6,023 nucleotides of DNA, taken from the NCBI GenBank assembly GCA_964504025.1, contig CAZDCO010000052.1:1-6023 (forward strand), given 5' to 3'. The stretch's first letter is position 1. Every line of letters begins with the position of its first letter. Positions 5,658-6,023 of this stretch are shown in pieces. This DNA comes from Scatosoma sp964504025. GTDB taxonomy: Bacteria > Bacillota > Clostridia > Christensenellales > Borkfalkiaceae. The notes under the pieces are model-generated. The model did not search any database. It was not told where the DNA came from and saw nothing but the letters and a program-made list of their open reading frames with translations. A program made the position numbers and the translations under genes.

Positions 5658-5686
5658 AGTATAGCACATTTTTCCCATCTACGCAA
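5658..5686 (-). promoter_or_regulatory. Promoter of the flavodiiron operon
   Basis: TTGCGT (5686-5681), 17-bp spacer and TATACT (5663-5658) on the minus strand, with an extended -10 TG one base before the hexamer. Predicted start about 5651, giving a leader of about 50 nt to ATG 5598. No clear regulator site is visible around it. Confidence 0.7.
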
Positions 5687-5761
5687 GAGAAATGAAAAAA
5701 ATTTACGCGGAGTTTTTTTCGACGGAGGTTACGAGTGCAACCGCAGGTATGCGGAGACGTG

Positions 5762-5800
5762 AAAAAAGCATTTTTAACGGAGTGTCGTTAAAAATGCTTT
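5762..5800 (-). terminator. Minus-strand intrinsic terminator (second of two)
   Basis: A perfect 15-bp stem (5765-5779 with 5786-5800; arm AAAGCATTTTTAACG), six-base loop, followed on the minus strand by a T6 run. It lies upstream of the flavodiiron promoter and would stop read-through from genes to the right. Confidence 0.7.
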
Positions 5801-5906
5801 AGCGTACACTGCAAACGGAAAACAACAATGCCCCTACCTTATCAATCTATTAAGAGAGTTTTACCCCAAAGGGCATAATCTTTCTCGCATTTCTACGAAA
5901 ACGCTC
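5801..5906. other. Segment between two tandem terminators, no gene seen
   Basis: No convincing ORF on either strand. A distant inverted repeat ATGCCC/GGGCAT (5828-5833 with 5871-5876) could fold part of it, but no promoter is evident. Together with the flanking hairpins this accounts for most of the gene-free right edge. Confidence 0.3.
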
Positions 5907-5937
5907 AAAAAAAAATCTGGCGTTAATTAACGCCAGA
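5907..5937 (-). terminator. Minus-strand intrinsic terminator (first of two)
   Basis: A 22-nt perfect palindrome (5916-5937; arms TCTGGCGTT/AACGCCAGA, four-base AATT loop) followed on the minus strand by nine T residues (5915-5907). It is a textbook terminator for a minus-strand gene to the right, mostly or wholly outside the window. Confidence 0.8.
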
Positions 5938-6023
5938 CCGAAAAAGATATTAAATTTTCAAAAACCACAAGATTTATTTGAACTTTTTCTTAAAAAGTGT
6001 TGCACTTAGTTTGACAAATCACC
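5938..6023 (-). other. Right edge, possible 3' end or trailer of an off-window minus-strand gene
   Basis: Minus-strand frames entering from the right edge stop quickly: one reads GDLSN then TAA at 6008-6006, another ends at TAA 5992-5990. The terminator at 5907-5937 implies that a minus-strand gene ends near here, but five to ten residues are too few to identify it or to choose the frame. Confidence 0.3.

Noticed and set aside
5863..5874. ACCC-CAAA-GGGC as a fourth distant HipB operator.
   Set aside because: Only one imperfect match, nearly 4 kb from hipB, with no 40-bp phasing and no promoter next to it; expected by chance.
5985..6023. Possible insertion-sequence end: the plus-strand edge around TGTTGCACTTAGTTTGACAA recalls some IS30-family termini.
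   Set aside because: Based only on a remembered resemblance; no second inverted repeat, target duplication or transposase is visible in the window. Checking sequence right of the window would decide.
1..6023. CRISPR array, tRNA, rRNA, prophage or integrase genes.
   Set aside because: No regularly spaced repeats of suitable length, no cloverleaf-like sequence and no phage or recombinase proteins were seen on either strand.

Overview
The window looks like a low-to-moderate GC chromosome of a Firmicute, probably an anaerobic Clostridia-type gut bacterium. The evidence is Shine-Dalgarno-led genes, sigma-A-type promoters, U-tract terminators, and a flavodiiron protein whose sequence resembles those of anaerobic Clostridia. 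No rRNA or tRNA gene is present to fix the lineage. All confidently called genes lie on the minus strand.

Left part (1-2200, AT-rich): two toxin-antitoxin-type loci sit back to back. At the left edge is the first part of an AbiEi-family antitoxin gene (winged-helix N-terminus), driven by a perfect consensus promoter and continuing out of the window. To its right is a complete three-gene locus with overlapping reading frames: a 68-aa HTH regulator, a 110-aa protein equivalent to the N-terminal subdomain of HipA, and a 321-aa HipA-type kinase. This is the layout of the tripartite HipBST system, in which the usual HipA toxin is split into HipS and HipT. Its promoter carries three ACCC-N4-GGGT operators exactly 40 bp apart, and the predicted transcription start falls on the A of the hipB start codon.

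Middle junction (2200-2600): an AT-rich non-coding stretch gives way to a plus-strand coding-like fragment with no proper start and a strong plus-strand terminator inside its reading frame, probably the 3' remnant of a broken gene. A long GC-rich hairpin then closes the minus-strand operon to the right.

Right part (2600-5690, higher GC): a two-gene minus-strand operon. The first gene is a flavodiiron protein (A-type flavoprotein) with a complete set of diiron ligands, a flavodoxin domain and a fused C-terminal short-spacer rubredoxin, expected to reduce O2 and/or NO. Thirty-nine bases downstream is a 548-aa, very acidic protein I do not recognise. It has an EF-hand-like loop at its N-terminus, a duplicated motif and a small beta-rich C-terminal domain. 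The right edge (5690-6023) holds no gene I can support, but has two tandem minus-strand terminators for a gene lying beyond the window.

The most interesting points are the HipBST locus with its unusual T-V-P loop, its 40-bp-phased operator array, the probable leaderless hipB start, and the unknown acidic partner of the flavodiiron protein.
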